From NCBI GenBank assembly GCA_037903475.1, contig JBAJFG010000281.1, positions 248,001 through 312,000 on the forward strand: 64,000 nt of DNA, in the 5' to 3' direction. A program made the position numbers and the translations under genes. This DNA comes from Ancylostoma caninum. Taxonomy: Eukaryota; Nematoda; Chromadorea; Rhabditida; Ancylostomatidae. Every line of letters starts with the position of its first letter. Position 1 is the first letter of the stretch. The notes under the pieces are model-generated. The model searched no databases, was not told where the DNA came from, and was given only the letters and a program-made list of their open reading frames with translations. Below are positions 23,400-36,900 of the stretch, piece by piece.

Positions 23400-26300
23400 A
23401 GGGACCCGTAAGCGGCGCCTCTTGGTTCACACATTGTTATAGATTTATAGGATTTCACTGTACCGTGGAGAATATGAGATCATTGTCTTCCATGGAGATC
23501 TTGCCTGTGGTGGACCACCTCCCTCCATAGTTCGAAAGTTTTGAAAAGAAGGTTAAAAAGTCAGACGCACTGTACACATATATTCGCCTCGATTTGTTCA
23601 AAATTGTGTTTTATAAAAAATGCCTTTACAAGGAAAGGGGCGGGGCTTGTTGAATGGAAGAAGTTCACTTTTCGTGTTTCATTCCTATTTTGAGCGTTGG
23701 TCCTTGATGGATTGGAGCACTTTGCACGCTGACCCAAACTGGCTTTACTGTGTTTCACCGGGGAACATAAGGAATCATGTGAAAATGCACCCTAACGTTT
23801 CTCGCATATTCTGGGCCGATTAACTTATTTCCTCTGTTAATGTTCTTTATGACCGGCTGTCAATTACAGTTTACCCGATTAGTACCCAAAACTGGTTCGT
23901 ACTTTGTTAACGGTTTTACTGCTATTTACACTTCTCGTCGGCTTTGACTTGAAGAAGTGTTGATCATATGACTGTAGAAAAGGTCAGAAAGCTAGTAGCA
24001 CCTATTTTACAGCTTTATTTCTGTACCTATGGTAATCGTGTGAGGATAGGGTTACGGTAAAAAAAAAGCACAAGTGTAATTCTCGTGGTCTAAAAATGCT
24101 CCGCAGATAAGGATTGAGTGCTCTTTTCTCAGTTATAGCTTGAAGCTCTTTAGATCTTTATTAGGAAAAAAATGAATAAACAATCAACAAAGAACCAAAG
24201 CGGCAAATTTAATAGAAAATTACTAACGAAACATTGAATAAAAAGGCTTCTTTGAAATTCTATCACTTTGCAGACAACTAACACAAAAATGACAAGCGAT
24301 TTAAAATTGCTCTTCATGACGATTGACATACCGCTCACCGATCCATCATCCATTAGCTTCACCTGTTTCCTGCAATTACAGAAATCGCACAGTTTTTCCG
24401 AATTCCAATTACGGATAATGGTAGTTAATTACCAGTAATTTCAACCAGTAATCTTCCTTGTATCCGTTTGCGTCACTATCGATTTTTTCTCTCTTTAGAA
24501 ATTAACCGAAAATAGTGTCACAAGGGCATGTGTAAAGTGTCTATCCGATTTTGTACTCACCTCTTGGCCACACCCACTGTTTTGCTATTCGCACAGTTTT
24601 CCTACCATCACCCAATTATGGATTGGTTTTTGGAGTTGTAGCAAGCGTGCTCTATTGAGCAAATTCTGCTCTGAAGCTATTACCATCAGAAAGTGTCCTG
24701 ACGAGTAAATACACTCGATTTTGAGCCAATTTTGAGTTCACTTTTTGGCAAAGCGCAGACGGCCAAACATTTTCAGATGTCTGCATGTCTAACGCACCTT
24801 GCCGCCCCATTTATCAGGAATGGCTTTCAATCCGTATTGTATGTGTTGGCCACCCACAGCAAATAATGACGTGATTTGCATTTTTCGCCGACCGCGCCCA
24901 TATTTTAGGGGTCACTGGATCTTCTGGCGATTCACAGAAGTTATTCTGCGTCATGACAGCAGTCACGCCATGACGTGTTTGCAGACGGGAAGTTTCCCTG
25001 ATTTTGCCAAGTCCTGCCGTCATTCATACATTTTCTGCAAAGTTGCGTCGCTTTACTTTACGTCGTACGTTCCGTTTCAAAGTCAAAGTTCAGTGTATTT
25101 TCACGAAGTGGAGTAGTTGAACTTGGGTTCTCTTTTGAAAGTTAATATCTGCAATACTTCTTCTCCACATCTATAGCAAGTCCTCGCGAAAAATCGTCTC
25201 ATAACTCCACGAATTGTGCTCACAGAACAAGGTGCATCCTCCAGCTCAAAATCGACCTCTCTGAAGCAGGCATCCACTTCTGCGCTATAGTAATGGCTTC
25301 CACTTAGACGCTGGTAACATCCAAGCAGCTTGAGCTTCATTTGTTCCACTATTATAGTGGAACAGTTGGAGACGTCGGGGATGTAAGCTCTTGTCAAATT
25401 CGAGCGTCACATTTCATGCTTTAGAAAAGGAGAAGTAACGGAAATTGAGAAAACTGGTTATAATATTTGTAAAGAGCAAAACAAGAGCTACAAGATGACT
25501 TATGATAGGCTACGGTGGTAGACCAAACCTCTTGGAAAATCGAATTGGAAAAGACCGCACGAACTTTCCGCTCAATCTAATACATGAGCTATCGTATCAC
25601 ACGAGGCGCTCTGCGTCTCTACTTGGCTTGGTAAGACGCACAGAAGAAGAGTTGCGGGTATAACTGCTCCTCTTTGCTTCTCAATGTGAACCGCCTATTT
25701 ATTTGAGAGCTTCCTACAATACGAGAGATGCACGAATCTGTGGGAAAATTTATTTGGGTCCCAATTCTTGCAAGCTTTTTTGGGCACTATCATCATACAT
25801 TGCGTCTCTGTTGCTCTCATGACGCTCTGTTTTTTTTGGCTATCTACTGCACATATTGCCTTAGGACGTCTTTCCCAATTTTTTTGAAATATTTCTAATA
25901 CAGTGATAATTATGTCTCCTTTTCAATACCTGCTGGTTAGAAAGGGGCAGAGATCCACACTCATCTTTCCCATGCTTATCAACTCCATTAAAACAAAAGT
26001 TCTTGTTTGTGAAGGTTATGCGAGAAATGTTCCCCGTCTGGGAAGTGAATCGACATCGCGTGAGTTGCACATTATTTTTGAAGTTCTGCATTTCTTGAAC
26101 GAGTACGATGCTTTGAATGTTCTGTATTCGATTATCTTTGCCCCCTCTTTGCTCTTTTCTCTCAGAACCCTGTATACGGATGTAGCTGCCAATTATTTGG
26201 GGTAGTCTCGCTATATTCTCACAATATTCCTACTGATGGACAGGAACAATGACCAATGAAAGAAAATGGACTTCAGGGCGAGATAGTCTTTCTGCTATAG

Positions 26301-27235
26301 TCGGCCGTAGCAGCAGGTTTTTGTGTTGTTAAAAAATGGTTGCTTAGCAATGCGCTCAATTTTGCAGCGTCTCCAATTAAATCTTGCTTTTTCAATCCGA
26401 AATGTACTATCCGTTTACCCGAGCCACCGCCATCCGTACACGTTACGCTACCCACCTTACCAGCGAGTGACGGTCCCGTTAAATTGAAAGTATAATGGGC
26501 TACAGCAAACTATTCTCTTTTTTGAAGTGTAAGACGTTCGTTTTTTTTACATGAACATCTGTTCCCGAGTATTTGTGATAGATTTCCTTCCCCAATAAAA
26601 CTTCTTTCTATTCTATTGTTCTTCCCATTCCTAAGTTTTCTAGTCAACGAGAAGAGTCCTGCAGATGTTGTTACTTGCAAGTCCCCTCGACAGTGAGTCG
26701 TTTTCCAGAAAATTCTCCAGGAAACCATAACACTGCTAATTCCGTTTTTGTTTGTTTGTTCAACTTATGAAGGCATGCGCTAGTCATCGCACCACATCAA
26801 GCGCTGCTGCGCTAATCGGCTTCGATGCGTTTTTGCCTCGTTACGCTTATCGCATGCCCCGAATGCCAACGCAATGTTTTTGTTGACGCATTGTTGACGC
26901 GTACAAATGTCAATTGTGCTAGCCTTTTTTTGCTGCTTTTATGGCGTTATCACGACCCGGAAAAAATTTCTGGAATTCTATGCATGCTATGTTTTACTGC
27001 CAGACACAGTTTGATTGTCGTGTTGACAACATTGACTTCCTGGGAATGACATGGTAGAGGGGGTAGACGTTTTGGTGCCTAGCTGTGGGCACATCTCTGA
27101 TGGGACGCTTTTGATAGAGAATATTCGAGATTTCGCACTGCTTGTTGTTAAAATATATGGAGAATGGTCGATGGAAAGAACTGGAAACTAGCTAACAAAC
27201 AGTGCCGCAAACAGTAGTGGCTAGCTAGAAGGGGA
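23400..27235. other. Gene-free stretch
   Basis: Mixed sequence with no recognised coding exon. A 21-bp perfect palindrome (GTTCCACTAT centre) lies at 25343-25363, a CCACACCCAC word at about 24574, and another poly(G) run just before 27245. Confidence 0.4.
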
Positions 27236-27239
27236 GGGG

Positions 27240-27960
27240 GGGGGAGTGGGGAAAAAAGTGGCGACTCCGCCACTTCGTGGACGAAAATGGAATGATAAAG
27301 TTGCTGAAAATATTAATTTCCAACATCGAATAGATAACAATAAATGGGAATATTTAATATTGAATATGTATTTAGGGAGAATCATCAATAATTATTTGAT
27401 ATTTAAAGGCAGTGTGTCACCTTGCTTTGTGAGTTGTATAATAGATATAAACACAATCTAGACCTCCTCATCACGCTGATTCCAATGGTGTACATCAAAA
27501 CGCATGAAATTGACGGAAACCCCGTCTTCGGAGGGTTCGAAACCGCAGTTCACGGACTACTTGGGCGGATCTGTCCGTGACTGTGCTGGCTGCCCTTCAC
27601 GGCTGCAGCGCTGGCCAAGACGTCTTGGGATGTCCGATCGATGAGATCAACGCCTTCACGCTTCCACTCGGCCCGACAAGTTGTTCCAGATACCGTAACA
27701 GAAAAAGTTTGAAGACGGGTTTGAGACACTTTTGAGGCACTTTATGTATATCGCTTTATTCAGCGCATTGAGGAGATTCAGAATCTGCTTGAACCTTAAA
27801 CACGAAAAGGTGACACACTGCCTTTAAGAATAATAGTAGAAAGAACCAGTAAGAAATAAGCTTATACAATATTTTATCTGCAAAGCTATTCAAAATATTC
27901 GGCGACCCATTCCCCCCCTCTCAACATCCCTCCACCCTCCACTTCCCCTCACCCACCCTG
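27240..27960 (+). repeat. Dispersed AT-centred element, copy 3, split by a nested MITE
   Basis: The left part (27240-27402) begins with a G-run and GTGGCGACTCCGCCACTTCG. The right part (27828-27960) contains ATTCAAAATATTCGGCGACC and CATTCCCCCCC, matching the right end at 53505. The two parts are separated exactly by the element at 27403-27827, so the element was interrupted by a later insertion. Confidence 0.75.
27403..27827 (+). mobile_element. TTAA-type inverted-repeat MITE, copy 3 (nested)
   Basis: Left end TTTAAAGGCAGTGTGTCACC and right end GGTGACACACTGCCTTTAA are perfect inverted repeats of about 19 bp, with TTAA at both outer edges. The interior is homologous to copies 1 and 5 (CTGTGCTGGCTGCCCTTCAC, GATGAGATCAACG, GAAGACGGGTTTGAGAC). 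Confidence 0.9.
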
Positions 27961-28251
27961 TATCCGCTCCGCCGCTTCTAGCTTGGTAGAAAGGGGAGTG
28001 GGGTCCTCTATCATTGTGATGATCCAGATGGAGAGGTAAAATACTAGGCATGTCAATTCTACAAAATAGTCAATAGCGAATATCTGATAAAAAAATAATG
28101 AAAATATTTGACCAAAAACAAGTTGATGCGAAGTTTTCAATGGCTTTTTAATGCTTACTCACACGCACTGACGTACGCTTACACTTGATACAAATTGATT
28201 CCTGATCAAACAGTGTGGTCAGTCGATAATCAGAGATCGAGTTCCTAATTT

Positions 28252-28755
28252 TTACGTTTTTCCCCCACTGAGTTCATTCCGCCTAGGTACTTTCCAAGAA
28301 AAATTCTTTTGAATGTCCTTGACTTGCACGACTCGTACATTGTTATTCTTACTGAGTGCAACCTTTGTTGCAATGACTTCCGCCACAGTTGTAGAGCACA
28401 TTATCGCGAGGAACGCGGCAAAAACGCGCGCTAACGTTCCACGCGCGTTATCACACGCGTTCCCTAAGAAGTGGCCGAAAGAGCAGCGGGTGCAGAGCTG
28501 CATCGTGACGGCGTCGAGGTGTAGGGTTGTCGCGGTCGCCTCCGCACCCACGCACGTTCTCAAATCAATCTTCATTTGCCTTTCAACGACTGGTAACAGG
28601 TACGACGAAGATCGTACATGAATTATTGCCGCGCAATGTACTACGCCGCTTTTTTCGCAAAAATTGTGCAATTGCGCCACTTTTCGACATCGTTTACTGT
28701 TCGCGCCTCGACTGAACTGTGTCGCGGTGAAGTCTTTGCTGCGAATTGATGCCAA
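28252..28755 (-). other. Unassigned 167-codon open frame in a CpG-rich patch
   Basis: A minus-strand frame with cysteines but no recognised domain. On the plus strand, 28313-28600 is also open and begins with a hydrophobic, signal-peptide-like stretch (MSLTCTTRTLLFLLSATFVA) ending near a GGTAACAG|GTACGA donor. At most one can be coding. High CpG makes long chance frames more likely here. Confidence 0.2.
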
Positions 28756-29771
28756 TTATCTTGACATCTTTTTTGTAGGGTTTCTAAAGGTCGTACTACT
28801 CTCTTCGCTAGGAAGCCAGTTCAGAAATGATGTTGTAGTGGTGCCACACCCCTTTTTGAAGCACAGGATCCGTATTCGGTTGAATTTTCCTTACTCCGCA
28901 TACCATTAGCAGAAATTCCATTGGAACTATGAATACTGTTATGCTCCTCCCACAAAGGAAATGGAACATTTTGCAAACTCAATCCAAGTCTTAGAATTGC
29001 TTCTTTTGTTCGCAACCTCAGGCTACTCCTACAGGGAAATCCAAACGGCCGGGTGCATGGGGCGCGACCGCGGTGTGGCGGCACCCGAATTCTCTGCTGC
29101 TGGTAGAAGCAGACAACCGGAGCCAACATGCAGAGCCCCTCCGTCTCTGCCCGAAAGACCCGCGCGACATGGGAGTAGATATACAGTGAGGTTGGAATTT
29201 CAAGGACGAAACTAACTGAAATTTTATGTGCAATATGGAATAACTGATGTTCAGTGCTTGAAAATAGAAATGAAAATAAAGATTGGGAAGTTAGGTAAAA
29301 TTTTGAATCTCCTCGCCCCTCCCCCTCCTTTTTTTACATTAGGTCCATTCATGTTTCATTTTCCCCTCTCTTTCCACTCCACTTCTCAGCTTTCTATAAG
29401 GGGTGATCTCCGTCGACGTCCAATGTTCCCAGCTTTGCTTATCTTTAGAACCCCTTGTATTGTTCTGCTTTGTAGCTCATTTTATGAGTGTAAATGTACA
29501 TGAGTTCATTTCATCTGAAATATAAGGCCTACCCCTGTAATTTAATGTATCCCATGTACGCAGGGTACGCACTACGTGGAGCGGAAGGAAACTTTCTGCT
29601 CTGCTCGCAGGGATAAACTCCGCTCATAATGTAAGTTCCCATCCTTTCAATTCTCCGCATTGCATTTCTGTGATTAAAGAACACTGGAAATAGTCAAATG
29701 CTAGAGTCTCGCTGTTTGGAATTTTTGTTCTACATCATTTGGTGGAGTTCACTATGAAAACCATTGCTCGA

Positions 29772-29835
29772 TCTCCATGGATTATCCCGAATCGTTTCAA
29801 TAATCTCCATGAATTATCCCGAATCGTTTCAATAA
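29772..29835 (+). repeat. 32-bp tandem duplication
   Basis: Two copies starting TCTCCATGGATTATCCCGAA, differing at one base (GGATT versus GAATT). Confidence 0.9.
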
Positions 29836-31579
29836 TGTTCCGAAGAAGGCTACTTCTTGGAATCTGCCCATGTAGTATTACTGTGACTGTTGCTCAAAGC
29901 ACTTACCGTGCACGACTCTAGGAGATTTTTTGAGTTTCCGCTCCGACCGGAAATTTCCCGCACCTTTTATTGTTTAAGTAGCGTTCAGGTTTTCTAGAGA
30001 TTTTTTTGTGCTAGTTCAACCGAATTTCCTGCTGAGCATCCCTAAGTGGCTGCGTTTAGTTGGGCCTTTGAAATGAATAAATCAACGCAACCCAAGGTTA
30101 GACTTGTTTGCGAGCTAATTGGCTCTCTACGAGGCATTAATCATCTTTTTACCTAAGTCGTAAAGGCCCTAGAAGGCCTTTAAGGCGACGGAAGAGTCAC
30201 GTGTTGAGAGCGGTACTCACTGAAAAGACGTTTTTGTTTTTGTTGGCTGCAAAATTCTTCCATCCACCTCAGAATGAACTCTGAAAGGGCCTTCAATCAT
30301 GATTTTTTGCTTAAAAAACAGTAATTTTCCAGAAATCTTAAATCTTTGCTGTGTGTGATCATCACATATCTTATTTGGCCAAACATAGGATGCACAGCGA
30401 TAGATGAGAACGTTCGGTTTCTAGATGATGAATAACACCGTAAGAGTCCGTCGGGAGGGCGTCAACGTGACCGAAGGAACCTGACCACGAGGCCTCGCCC
30501 TGTGGATTCAGTTCGCTTTCCGCTGCTTAGTTCCGTGTGTGGCGATTGGGCCAATAGTTCTTTATTGATGGACCATATTTTCTTTGATTTTCGGAGTTAG
30601 TATCGTTCTTGGAAATTTCTCTTTTTTGCTTTTGTATCTTCTACCTTGATCGTTCAAAACAGTTCTTATATGGCTCCAAGTAGAAGTCACATTAAGGAAG
30701 AACACTGTTTTTCTCAGCGAGGAGTTAACATCGCCATTTTAGTACTGATCTGTTTTTATTCATTCATTTTTCAACATTTCACAAACAAATGCATGTAATC
30801 AAATACATTTGTTTGTAGACCGTCGCAGACAATTGTGAGTATCTGTGTTTCTCTTATTCTTGACCATAACTTCCCTGAAAAGCCTGATTTTTACGGCTAT
30901 GGCTAGAAACTATCTTTTTGCACAGTCAGAGTTTCTCATCCATATGTAGCAGCTGTCGTGACAATCTCTGCAAATAGGAAAGGACACTGCAAGAGGGCCC
31001 GAAACGGTGAAGGGAGTGGAACAAGTACAAGTAGAGTACCCATCTACTGTTCATTATGCGCATCGTGCGCACAGTTTTCATTTTTCCCTCCCGAGCTGTT
31101 TAGAGAATTGCAGGCACAAAGCTCGAGATGTTATTTGTTCCCGGCCAGGACATCCATGAATGCCTTGTACTTTTCCGAGGCTAGTTTCTCAAGAGACTTG
31201 TGAAAAGGCATTCTTGTGGTCTCCAAGAACACCCTGCACTGGTTTTGCAAAACTGTTTCTTTTTTCACACTGAAGGAAAATTTCTGTCCCAGAAACATTC
31301 GAATGCAACCCAAGTTTCCCGGCCAAACGTCGTTATAAATAATATTATATTTGAATAGTCAGACAGGGTTCATATCGGGTTCCCATACCTTTCAAGATGT
31401 TATCCACGAAAAAGTGGCCTTTTGAAGAAGTTCTAGATTTTGGCGTGATTAAAGTCCTTGGGCTGTTCAGGATACCCTGAAAGAGGTTTCAATGAGATGT
31501 TTTCTTTCCAGATGTCGGGACCAGTTTTCGCTTCACTGACATCTGCTAGTTCGCTTATTCATTATTTAGCGATATTTCT

Positions 31580-31628
31580 CCTGACATATATGGTGCCTAA
31601 TGTGGGCTTAGGCACCATATATGTCAGG
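31580..31628. repeat. 21-bp perfect hairpin with 7-base loop
   Basis: Bases 31580-31600 pair without mismatch to 31608-31628; the loop is TGTGGGC. The left stem begins CCTGACATATATGGTGCC. There is no longer flanking homology beyond a few bases. Confidence 0.9.
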
Positions 31629-31637
31629 TGATTGTTT

Positions 31638-31733
31638 GTGCGTAAGACCAACCGTCATAGGAAAGTTTCTTTTCAAAATCCGGATATGTGCGTAAAACCA
31701 ACCTTTACAGGAAAGTTTTTTTAAATCCCGATA
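31638..31733 (+). repeat. Tandem duplication of about 48 bp, diverged
   Basis: GTGCGTAAGACCAACCGTCA at 31638 is repeated as GTGCGTAAAACCAACCTTTA at 31687. Both are followed by AGGAAAGTTT and a CCGGATAT or CCCGATAT end. Confidence 0.8.
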
Positions 31734-33673
31734 TTTCCCAGAAAGAAATTGACGAGAGATTTCTTAACCTTATTATTTTCGTGTACTTTCCTGGAAATTA
31801 TACTAGTTCTAGACTGATGCATTATTTTCTCCTGAATGTTCCCCGCATCTCTCTCCTGGAGCTTTTCTCTTTCTAGAAGTTTGACCCAGTTGCTTGGATT
31901 ATTTGTATGTCCTACATAGTTTCTTTGCTGGAGCGATGAGGTTCTGTGGCTAGGTGATTGGAAATTTAGAAACGACCGATTTTCTCTGAATACCAGCACA
32001 GGAAAGCCAGTTACATTACCACCCACAGTCTACATACTTGTTTCTGTTACATGGTTGAATAGTCGAAATGACCTCGTTCATCACAGTCGTCCAATAAGTT
32101 GACCGCTTGTCATTTTTGGTGTGCGCCACAATGGGTCATCCGTCAATTCAGCTCACATTCGAGGGGACGTAGGAAAGTGAGTTGAAGAAGCTGACTCATT
32201 CAGAGGAGCAATAATGACTCGTCACGGTGAATCAGACAGTCTTAGCGCGCTGACGTCTCTCTGTCTAACTGTGCTCATCGAAAAGTGCACGTCCCAACTG
32301 TCCTTTATACTCTGCATTAGAGAATCCTTATCAGTTTCCTGCCAGGTCTGTCAAAATATCCAGAGCCCCTCCCCTCACCACGTCTTCGTGGCTTGTGCTC
32401 GCCACATTTGAGATATGTGGCTTCTTCAAATGCCATGTTGGCACATCTGCCCGTCGTTTTTGCGCTGACCATAGGCAAAAAGCAAAAACAGCAGTCGCCA
32501 CCAGCTGCTTTTAACTCATCGAAAATCGGAATTCAACGTGGAAAAGCTCCTTTGAGACTATGCGCGTTTTTCCGCGCAATGGCTGCACGTTTGTAAGGGT
32601 GTTGACGTGAGTGAAATTTGCTGTACCTCATCGCCGATTTCATAGATCTTGAAAGGAGTATCTCCTTTAAATGGGCTTCCTGGTGCTCACTATGATTTAC
32701 GACCTGTATCTAAGTGTCTAAGTCTTTTCGTTCTTGGATAGTAAGCCCAGCATTCTACTGCCTTTCTTCCAGAGCGTTTGAGCATCAGGTTGTGGAGATT
32801 TGGAAGCTGCGTTGTTATTTTAGAGTCTTGATGCCAACCTATGAAATCTTGAAAATGCTAATATATTTTACTTAGAAATTGGTGCCAATTGATACAAAAA
32901 AGAGGATGAAATGGGAATTTTTGAAGAAACATTTTGGTCAATTCTTACTAACCACGCTCTAAGAAACCAAATCTAATAGGTTTTTTGCAGTAACTGAGCA
33001 GCAAATGTTGTATATTCTTGTGTAAAAAGATTTGCCAATTTTTTCCAAGTTAAATCCATACATCCGCCCTTGGAACGGCATCACCTTGTCGCAAGTGGGC
33101 GTGGTTTACGTCGCGCTGCTGAGTTTCATTCTTTCAGTTCAGATGAGCTCTCATCTGTAGCGGTCCCTTGATCTTTGGATATTTTCTATTCCCTAGATCA
33201 TTGATCTTGCGCACCGTTAAGGTTTTAAAGTAACTTAAAGCGTCATGGAATCAATCTTTTCCTCTCTTCGTCACTCTTCATGGTTGTTTTTCAAATTTCT
33301 CGAAATTCCCCTTATTCTACTTTACAGCTTAGCACTTCTAATAGGACGAACTTGTAGAAAAAAATTCGCTGATATGAGACTTCATGATGCTTTATTTCCT
33401 TTCCCTAGTTTTTATGCTAGTCAGTCCTATTTATTTACTTATTTATTATTAATTTATTTATGTGATGCACTATTGATGTGTGCGTCCACAGCATCCACTT
33501 TAACGAAATGTGCAAAGGAATTCAAGCGTGGGCAATCAAACCAACATGCAATTTTTTATTTGTTCATTTATAACACGTCCACATTACTTGAAGAAAGAAA
33601 AAAAAACATCGTCAACAAAGGAATTGAATAAGTGGAGCAACAGAAAAACTACGACAATGCACAAATGATACCA

Positions 33674-33930
33674 TACTCTGATAACTGTGCAGCACGAACG
33701 CAGCCCGAACGGCGTAATGGTTCGGGTAGAAACCTTAGCAGCAACGGTTGCCAGTTGCTGCCATCCTCCCCTTGATTGCTGCCGTGCCTCAGCAATTGCT
33801 GCGAAAGGGCCGACAGATTGAGCAGCAATTGGGAAGAGGATGGCAACAACTGGCATCTGTTGCTGCTAGGGTTTCTACCCGAACCACTACGCCGTTTGGT
33901 CTGCGTTCGTCCAGCACAGTTATCAGAGTA
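33674..33930 (+). mobile_element. Palindromic fold-back element, about 257 bp
   Basis: Left arm TACTCTGATAACTGTGC pairs with right arm GCACAGTTATCAGAGTA. Further in, CGGCGTAATGGTTCGGGTAG pairs with CTACCCGAACCACTACGCCG, and the stem continues through GCAGCAAC/GTTGCTGC to a short loop near 33790. The arms have few mismatches. Confidence 0.88.
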
Positions 33931-33939
33931 GGGGATATT

Positions 33940-36900
33940 TTGGATTGCTAAAGTCTGCCTGGAGAACGCATGATTCGGATTTTTCCTCCATTGCAATTAT
34001 GAGTTCATTCTGTACTTCTCAGATACAGGCAAAGCATCTTCTTTTTGCATTTCTGGTTGTGGTTGCGCTTTGATTTTCTCCTTGCTCGTATTTTCACATG
34101 GAGATTCCATGTAATGAGTGCCATTTCCATGTTCTCCTAGTTCTTCCTACCAACCTCGTTGCTCCGCTAACCCATACTCTTATGGCGGTAAACATACCCG
34201 TTGCAGATCACATGAAAATTTCGCTAATTCATGCGAAACCCCTGCACGAACTACAACATATTCAGACAGAGCAGAACCGCGGCCTTGCACTCCCAGGTGC
34301 GAACGTGACAACTGTGTTGTGTAATCAGCTGACATCACATTGTCATCGCGCTGCTGACTGGTATCGCCTCCATTTTCGGAGTTTCGCAACACAAAGGTAC
34401 ACAAACTACTGCAGAACTTCCTTTGTTGTCGTTGTAGCGAAGTATGGATTCGATCGATAAGGCGCTTCATGGCTACGGTAGGCCTCAGCATTGTCTGCGA
34501 AGAGGATACGGTAGCTGTCTTGGCCATCATATGCTTTAGTTCAATTTTTTTTCGAGAATTTTGCAGAAGTGCAGTTGTGTGTAGGAGATCTACGCACCAG
34601 GTTAATTGTCGTAATTAGCTGTCATCTGTCAGTTGGTGGCCGCTTATCAGGAGGAGCACTTGACAGGGTCGTTATCACGGACACTGCTAGTAACTTCACG
34701 CTTCCGCAGTGATCGTGCTGTTCATTAGTGAAGTTGGTTGTGGAAATGACGATGCCTCGAATAGCGCCGGTGCGCCACGCCCCATTTGTTGAAAGGGTAA
34801 TGTTGTAGCTGCATAATTTTGCATACAAATTGGATGTGCTCGCTTGGTGGCCAAGCGCCTGCTCGGCTTTGCCTAGCTCCTTCAGTGAAGTCATCATCTT
34901 GTAATTGTGGTTTCCCTGAGTTTTCCTTGATTTCGGCGACTTTTTCTGACACTACAACTGCCTGTATAAAGCATAATTTATCAGGTGGAAAACTTTCTTC
35001 TGCATCTTCAGTCTTAGAAGCCGGGCACAGTCTTAAGCTTTAATAGTTTCTTTTCTCCTTTCTGATTTTTGTGCTTATTTTCTTAGATTTTTCCGTTATC
35101 CTCTGCTTCGGCTTGTTACTACTACCTAAAGCCTTTTTTACAGGAGAATAACACAAGAACTTAAACTAAATTTTTGCTGTTCTCCCTACTTGAGTGATCT
35201 AATGAGTAATCCTATTTGAAAGAGAAATTTTTCTGCCCGTTTTCGATTCTGTCCAGTAGACTTTACAAAAATGTTTTTTTTTTCGGTATTGGCTGTCTAG
35301 GACTGTGGCGACGGCAGACGGATGGGCGCGGCCGAGAGACCGGGTTTTCGCCAAAAGGGTATCAACAAGATGGGATTGAAGGGGAAGGAGATTTTTTGCG
35401 GAGTTGACAAAGGAATCCACATGAATATCAAATATAGTGCTGGAATTAGTCAAGCGTTGCTCGAAAAGAGATAGTACTGGCTTTACTGAATATTTTCATG
35501 AAGTCCGCAAATCATCAAGGTTTTCATTACTCATTACTTCCGTAACCCTATTTAGTGTAAGCAAAAAAACCATTTTGGATTACGTCCAAAGTGGAGGGTG
35601 AAACGAGTGGCCAAGGGATTGTAGCCTCTTCTCAAACCCAGCATGGTAAGGAATAGTATTGTGCGTCGATTGAACCATTCAGTCTGCGCTTACACCCAGT
35701 ACTTAAACAACTACTATGGTCGAGACGCACTCCTGAAGTAGCCGTGACGCATTTGATGCGCACGCGTTTGCGCCATAGCAGTTAGTCGCGATGATCATTC
35801 TGAACCGTCAGTGGCGTGACTGATGGTCATGAGAAATCTGAAGCGGATGTACAACGCACGCACGCATTTAGTATAGATTGTTGCGTCGTCTAGTATAAAA
35901 CGCCCTAAGCCTAGGGTTCGAACAAGACGAATGCGAACGTCTAAGTTGCTGACGTCTGAATGAAGAGGCGCACGTGCGCCAAACGCGCGCACCTAGTATA
36001 AATTACTCTTTATAGTAGAACGCACGTTATACGCATGCATCCGTTTGCGGATTTTTTTTTTTTGGTGAGGGTCGGTCAACGTCAACTACATAGTGCACGT
36101 CAGTGCTGTGTCTGAGCCTACCTTTCATCATACAGACGCATGCGTGTCGAACGCACGCGTATGGTTTAAATTGTCTGATTGTGCGGCTTTTTTGATAACG
36201 AATGATTATTGATTTGTGGCAGTTTGGTGCCGCTGCTCTCACAGGTTCCTAGCCAATGAATGAAATGGTTCAGCTACGTTGCTAAAATGTGGCCCGCGAC
36301 TGGTATAGGGGTGACCCCAACCTTATTCCGAACCCTATGAGTGCATAACGTGGAACCTGTGATAGGTATTGTTCTCACTGAAACGTAAGCGGGTGTTTCT
36401 TGGTGCTTTAGTGGACTTTACAAGACATCTAACGCTAGTCACGTTACTAAGTCCTTCAATTGTAAATTCTTATGATAAGAAGGTGATAAGCCGTCTTAGG
36501 AATGTTTTTTCACATGTTTGCCGAGTCGTTCTGGAGAGGTTAGTGTTGTTCATTTCAGACACTTTTTTCTTTGTAATTGCTCATGCTATAGCTTTCATTA
36601 GAGATGCTTGAGGGCAGTTTATACTCGATGCATGCGTTCGTCGCGCGCACGACTACGTGAATATGCATGGGCACCACGCGTTTGTAGCGCCGATGCAACT
36701 CGTGCCGCACGCACGAAACTCTTGTTCATGGCGCACATGCCACGTTCAACAGGGTTTATAGAAAATTCTCCGCAAGAGGATGCGTGCGCTTAACGCGCGA
36801 CTGTCGCCCGCATCTATGTATCATAGTATAAGCTACATTCCACTCAAAGTGGTTAAAATCATAAAAACTACTGCGTAAATAAATACGTAATAATAATGAT

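Larger units (their letters stand above)
28760..33670. other. Gene-free stretch with tandem duplications and a hairpin
   Basis: No recognised exon. Contains the 32-bp tandem duplication at 29772, the perfect hairpin at 31580 and the tandem duplication at 31638. GTGGGCGTGG occurs at about 33097. Confidence 0.4.
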
